From assembly GCA_020352595.1 (NCBI GenBank), contig CP070682.1, positions 1,514,985 to 1,520,785 on the forward strand: DNA of 5,801 nucleotides. Direction: 5' to 3'. Positions 5,157-5,801 of this stretch are shown piece by piece. The DNA is from a bacterium. GTDB lineage: Bacteria; BMS3Abin14. The notes under the pieces were generated by a model. That model did no database searches, was not told the origin of the DNA, and saw nothing but the letters and a program-made list of their open reading frames with translations. A program made the position numbers and the translations under genes. Position 1 is the stretch's first letter. Each line of letters begins with the position of its first letter.

Positions 5157-5801
5157 GTGCCGGCCAGGGGCGCCCCGGACGAATCCTGGGTCTCGCCGCA
5201 TCCCCGTGGCGGCGGGCTGAGGGTGGCGGTGGCCTACCCGAACAGCTACCGGGTGGGCATGTCAAACCTCGGTTTCCAGGCCGTCCTCGGAGCCTTCCTG
5301 GAGCAGCCGGGGTTCCATGCCCGCAGGGTGTTCTGGGAAGGGGGCTCACTCCGGTTCCCCGACGGCGGCCGGTCCCTTGGCGAGTTCGACGCCGTCGCCA
5401 TCTCCATCTCCTATCAGCCGGATATGGTTCACCTCCCCCGGATGATGGAGGCGGTCATGGCGGCCGGCGACCCCGAGGCGGCGCCCCTCGTCATCGGCGG
5501 GGGGGTCGCCCTCACCATCAATCCCGAGACATCGTCCCCCCTTTTCGACATCGTGGTCCTGGGCGATGCGGAGCCGGTCCTCCCCGCACTCATGAATGCG
5601 CTGGGATCGGGCCGGCCGTCGAAAAGAGACATTATCTCCAGGCTCCGCGGAAGGGAAGGGGTCTACATTCCCGGGGATTTCGGCGGTCGTGCCGGGGCCC
5701 GGTCGCCGGCCGCCCCCTCCCCCGCCCCCACGGGGGGTGTCCCCGCCCAAAGGCCAGCCGGCCGCGAGGGTCAGGGCAGGTGGCCGGCGCGCCCCGCGGG
5801 G
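5157..5801 (+). CDS. B12-binding-type radical SAM protein, N-terminal part (3' end cut by the window edge)
   Basis: The frame is open from 5157 to the last base, giving 215 codons. LRVAVAYPNSYRVGMSNLGFQ (about 21-41), FDAVAISISYQPDMVHL, PLVIGGGVALTINPE and FDIVVLGDAEPVLP match the N-terminal cobalamin-binding-like Rossmann domain of the radical SAM family that includes TIGR03960. The cobalamin His motif DxHxxG is not seen, as is common in this group. The radical SAM CxxxCxxC cluster should lie beyond the edge, so catalysis cannot be judged, and the substrate is not known to me. The segment ends in a Pro/Gly/Arg-rich linker. I chose GTG 5157, 7 nt after the ftsZ stop, because the W..HPRGGG lead-in resembles relatives. 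Its Shine-Dalgarno is poor, so coupling to ftsZ is likely; GTG 5223 or 5229 are alternatives. The role in division, if any, is unknown. Confidence 0.85.
   Translation, partial: MPARGAPDESWVSPHPRGGGLRVAVAYPNSYRVGMSNLGFQAVLGAFLEQPGFHARRVFWEGGSLRFPDGGRSLGEFDAVAISISYQPDMVHLPRMMEAVMAAGDPEAAPLVIGGGVALTINPETSSPLFDIVVLGDAEPVLPALMNALGSGRPSKRDIISRLRGREGVYIPGDFGGRAGARSPAAPSPAPTGGVPAQRPAGREGQGRWPARPAG
5713..5748. other. C-run cluster, G-quadruplex-prone on the opposite strand
   Basis: Three C5 runs (5713-5717, 5719-5723, 5725-5729) are separated by single bases, followed by a G6 run (5732-5737) and then C4 and C3 runs (5741-5744, 5746-5748). The - strand therefore has three tight G5 tracts and a fourth 11 nt away. 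The G6 can also pair with a C5 run as a hairpin. The tract lies in codons for a Pro-rich linker of the radical SAM protein, so it may be no more than codon bias. Confidence 0.4.

Overview
This window is a stretch of a bacterial division and cell wall (dcw) cluster. All genes are on the + strand, in the order murB (5' end cut off) - ddl - ftsQ - ftsA - ftsZ - a B12-binding-type radical SAM protein (3' end cut off). The DNA is GC-rich, with strongly G/C-biased third codon positions, which explains the many long but meaningless open frames on the opposite strand. The organism is a peptidoglycan-making, probably diderm bacterium: FtsQ has the POTRA + FtsQ layout and FtsZ ends in a proteobacterial-type peptide (VPAFLRRQAD). 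The order murB-ddl-ftsQ-ftsA-ftsZ followed by a GMSNLGFQ-type radical SAM protein best fits a Desulfobacterota/Deltaproteobacteria-like lineage. Another GC-rich diderm phylum such as Synergistota cannot be excluded, and I cannot name a genus.

Layout: murB (1-882, N-terminus missing) overlaps ddl by 8 nt (875-1774). ddl overlaps ftsQ by 4 nt through a GTGA junction (ftsQ 1771-2643, GTG start). ftsA (2648-3880) follows after 4 nt, with its ribosome binding site inside the end of ftsQ. The tight packing implies one polycistronic, translationally coupled message. The only real gap in the window is the roughly 120 nt between ftsA and the preferred ftsZ start (3881-4000). It holds a large imperfect inverted repeat whose two arms are built from 7-nt units, then a compact perfect stem-loop, then a strong Shine-Dalgarno. 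ftsZ (start chosen at 4001, stop 5149) is followed after 7 nt by the radical SAM protein, which starts at a GTG and runs off the right edge.

How the genes work together: MurB makes UDP-MurNAc and Ddl makes D-Ala-D-Ala, both cytoplasmic precursors of peptidoglycan. FtsZ forms the cytokinetic ring, FtsA tethers it to the membrane through a C-terminal amphipathic helix, and FtsQ links the ring to the periplasmic septal synthesis machinery. The final gene has no known division role.

No undescribed multi-gene system is visible. The most unusual signals are the heptad-built inverted repeat between ftsA and ftsZ, a second copy of the FtsZ C-terminal peptide motif in the FtsZ linker, a Cys in place of the usual catalytic Ser in MurB, and a Glu-to-Asp change at an ATP-contact position in Ddl.
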